DNA of 24,307 nt from Eshraghiella sp045129695 (GTDB lineage Bacteria; Bacillota; Clostridia; Lachnospirales; Lachnospiraceae): positions 1 through 24,307 of the forward strand of contig JBGVJZ010000007.1 in assembly GCA_045129695.1 (NCBI GenBank). Reading direction: 5' to 3'. The position numbers and the translations under genes were made by a program. Below the pieces are notes generated by a model, which saw only the letters and a program-made list of their open reading frames with translations, ran no database searches and had not been told where the DNA came from. Shown one piece after another: positions 23,460 to 24,307 of the stretch (positions are counted from its first letter, which is position 1; the number at the start of each line of letters is the position of its first letter).

Positions 23460-24307
23460 ATGTTAGATATGAAATTTGTCAGAGAAAATCCTGACCTAGT
23501 AAAAGAAAATATTAAAAAGAAATTCCAGGATTCAAAGCTTCCTTTGGTAGATGAAGTAATTGCGTTGGATGAAGAATCAAGAGCAGCTAAACAGGAGGCG
23601 GACAACCTTAGAGCTGAACGTAATAAATTATCTAAACAGATTGGTGCTTTAATGGCACAGGGGAAGAAAGAGGAAGCAGAAGAGGTTAAGAAACAGGTAA
23701 ATGCTAACTCTGAGAGACTTGCCGAGTTGGAGGTTAAGGAAGCAGAGCTTGAAGAAAAAGTCAGAAAAATAATGTTAATTATTCCAAACATTATTGACCC
23801 AAGTGTTCCAATCGGAAAAGATGACAGTGAGAATGTTGAAATTCAGAAATACGGCGAACCTGTAGTTCCTGATTTTGAAATTCCATATCATACAGAGATT
23901 ATGGAGAATTTTGACGGAATTGATTTGGATAGTGCAAGAAGAGTTGCCGGAAACGGATTCTATTACCTTATGGGAGATATTGCAAGACTTCATTCTGCGG
24001 TTATCTCTTATGCAAGAGATTTTATGATAAACAGAGGTTTTACTTATTGTGTACCTCCTTTTATGATTCGTAGTGATGTTGTTACAGGTGTAATGAGTTT
24101 TGCTGAAATGGAAGCCATGATGTATAAGATCGAAGGAGAAGACCTTTATCTGATCGGTACCAGCGAACATTCCATGATTGGTAAATTTATCGATCAGATT
24201 ATTCCGGAAGAACAGCTGCCACAGACACTTACCAGCTATTCACCATGTTTCCGTAAAGAAAAAGGTGCACACGGTCTGGAAGAAAGAGGTGTTTACAGAA
24301 TCCACCA
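23460..24307 (+). CDS. serS: Seryl-tRNA synthetase (5' part, cut by window end)
   Basis: The first 282 residues or so of a class II seryl-tRNA synthetase are present. It begins MLDMKFVRENPDLVKENIKK, followed by the long antiparallel coiled-coil arm (about 30-105) that grips the tRNA-Ser variable arm. The catalytic core then starts, with the TSEH segment and motif 2 (CFRKEKGAHGLEERGVYR) just before the window end. AGGAGG lies 9-10 nt before the ATG. It is 20 nt downstream of the HD-GYP gene. No T-box leader fits in this gap, so if it is regulated by tRNA it must be from further upstream. It charges the tRNA-Ser encoded at the other end of the window. Confidence 0.96.
   Translation, partial: MLDMKFVRENPDLVKENIKKKFQDSKLPLVDEVIALDEESRAAKQEADNLRAERNKLSKQIGALMAQGKKEEAEEVKKQVNANSERLAELEVKEAELEEKVRKIMLIIPNIIDPSVPIGKDDSENVEIQKYGEPVVPDFEIPYHTEIMENFDGIDLDSARRVAGNGFYYLMGDIARLHSAVISYARDFMINRGFTYCVPPFMIRSDVVTGVMSFAEMEAMMYKIEGEDLYLIGTSEHSMIGKFIDQIIPEEQLPQTLTSYSPCFRKEKGAHGLEERGVYRIH

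Overview
The window is a chromosomal replication-origin region from a low-GC, anaerobic Firmicute. A Clostridia/Lachnospiraceae-type organism fits best. The grounds are the AT-rich sequence, AGGAGG-type ribosome binding sites, a two-subunit oxygen-sensitive class I fumarase, and the gene orders rpmH-rnpA-yidD-yidC-jag-mnmE-mnmG-rsmG-parA-parB on one side and dnaA-dnaN-yaaA-recF-gyrB-gyrA on the other. Genus cannot be fixed from the sequence alone.

Layout: almost everything is transcribed away from the origin. To the left of about 10.7 kb all genes are on the minus strand: dnaA, dnaN, yaaA, recF, gyrB, gyrA, then fumarate hydratase alpha and beta subunits, tRNA-Ser(GCU), and the 5' end of a 16S rRNA gene cut by the window start. 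To the right all confident genes are on the plus strand: rpmH, rnpA, yidD, yidC, jag, an AAA ATPase of the DUF4143 type, mnmE, mnmG, rsmG, a small unrecognised coiled-coil gene, parA, parB, a DUF4446 membrane protein, an HD-GYP protein and the start of serS (cut by the window end).

The origin is bipartite. One DnaA-box group lies between rpmH and dnaA (10776-10871). The second lies between dnaA and dnaN (9059-9241) and carries a complete Bacillus-type basal unwinding layout: overlapping DnaA boxes, a short GC block, six DnaA-trios and an AT-rich stretch. A third, unexpected cluster of six DnaA boxes in 77 bp lies inside the mnmE coding sequence, about 6 kb from oriC. The segregation module parA-parB has two parS sites just upstream. 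One of them also contains the stop codon of the coiled-coil gene and forms one arm of a terminator hairpin.

The segment least like a standard origin region is 13.76-15.50 kb, between jag and mnmE. It holds a strong two-way terminator, a minus-strand gene remnant, three direct repeats with an exact 33-bp period that run into a good promoter, and a single ATPase gene closed by its own terminator. It looks like a self-contained cassette inserted into a normally compact operon. I see no CRISPR array, IS element, transposase or phage gene.
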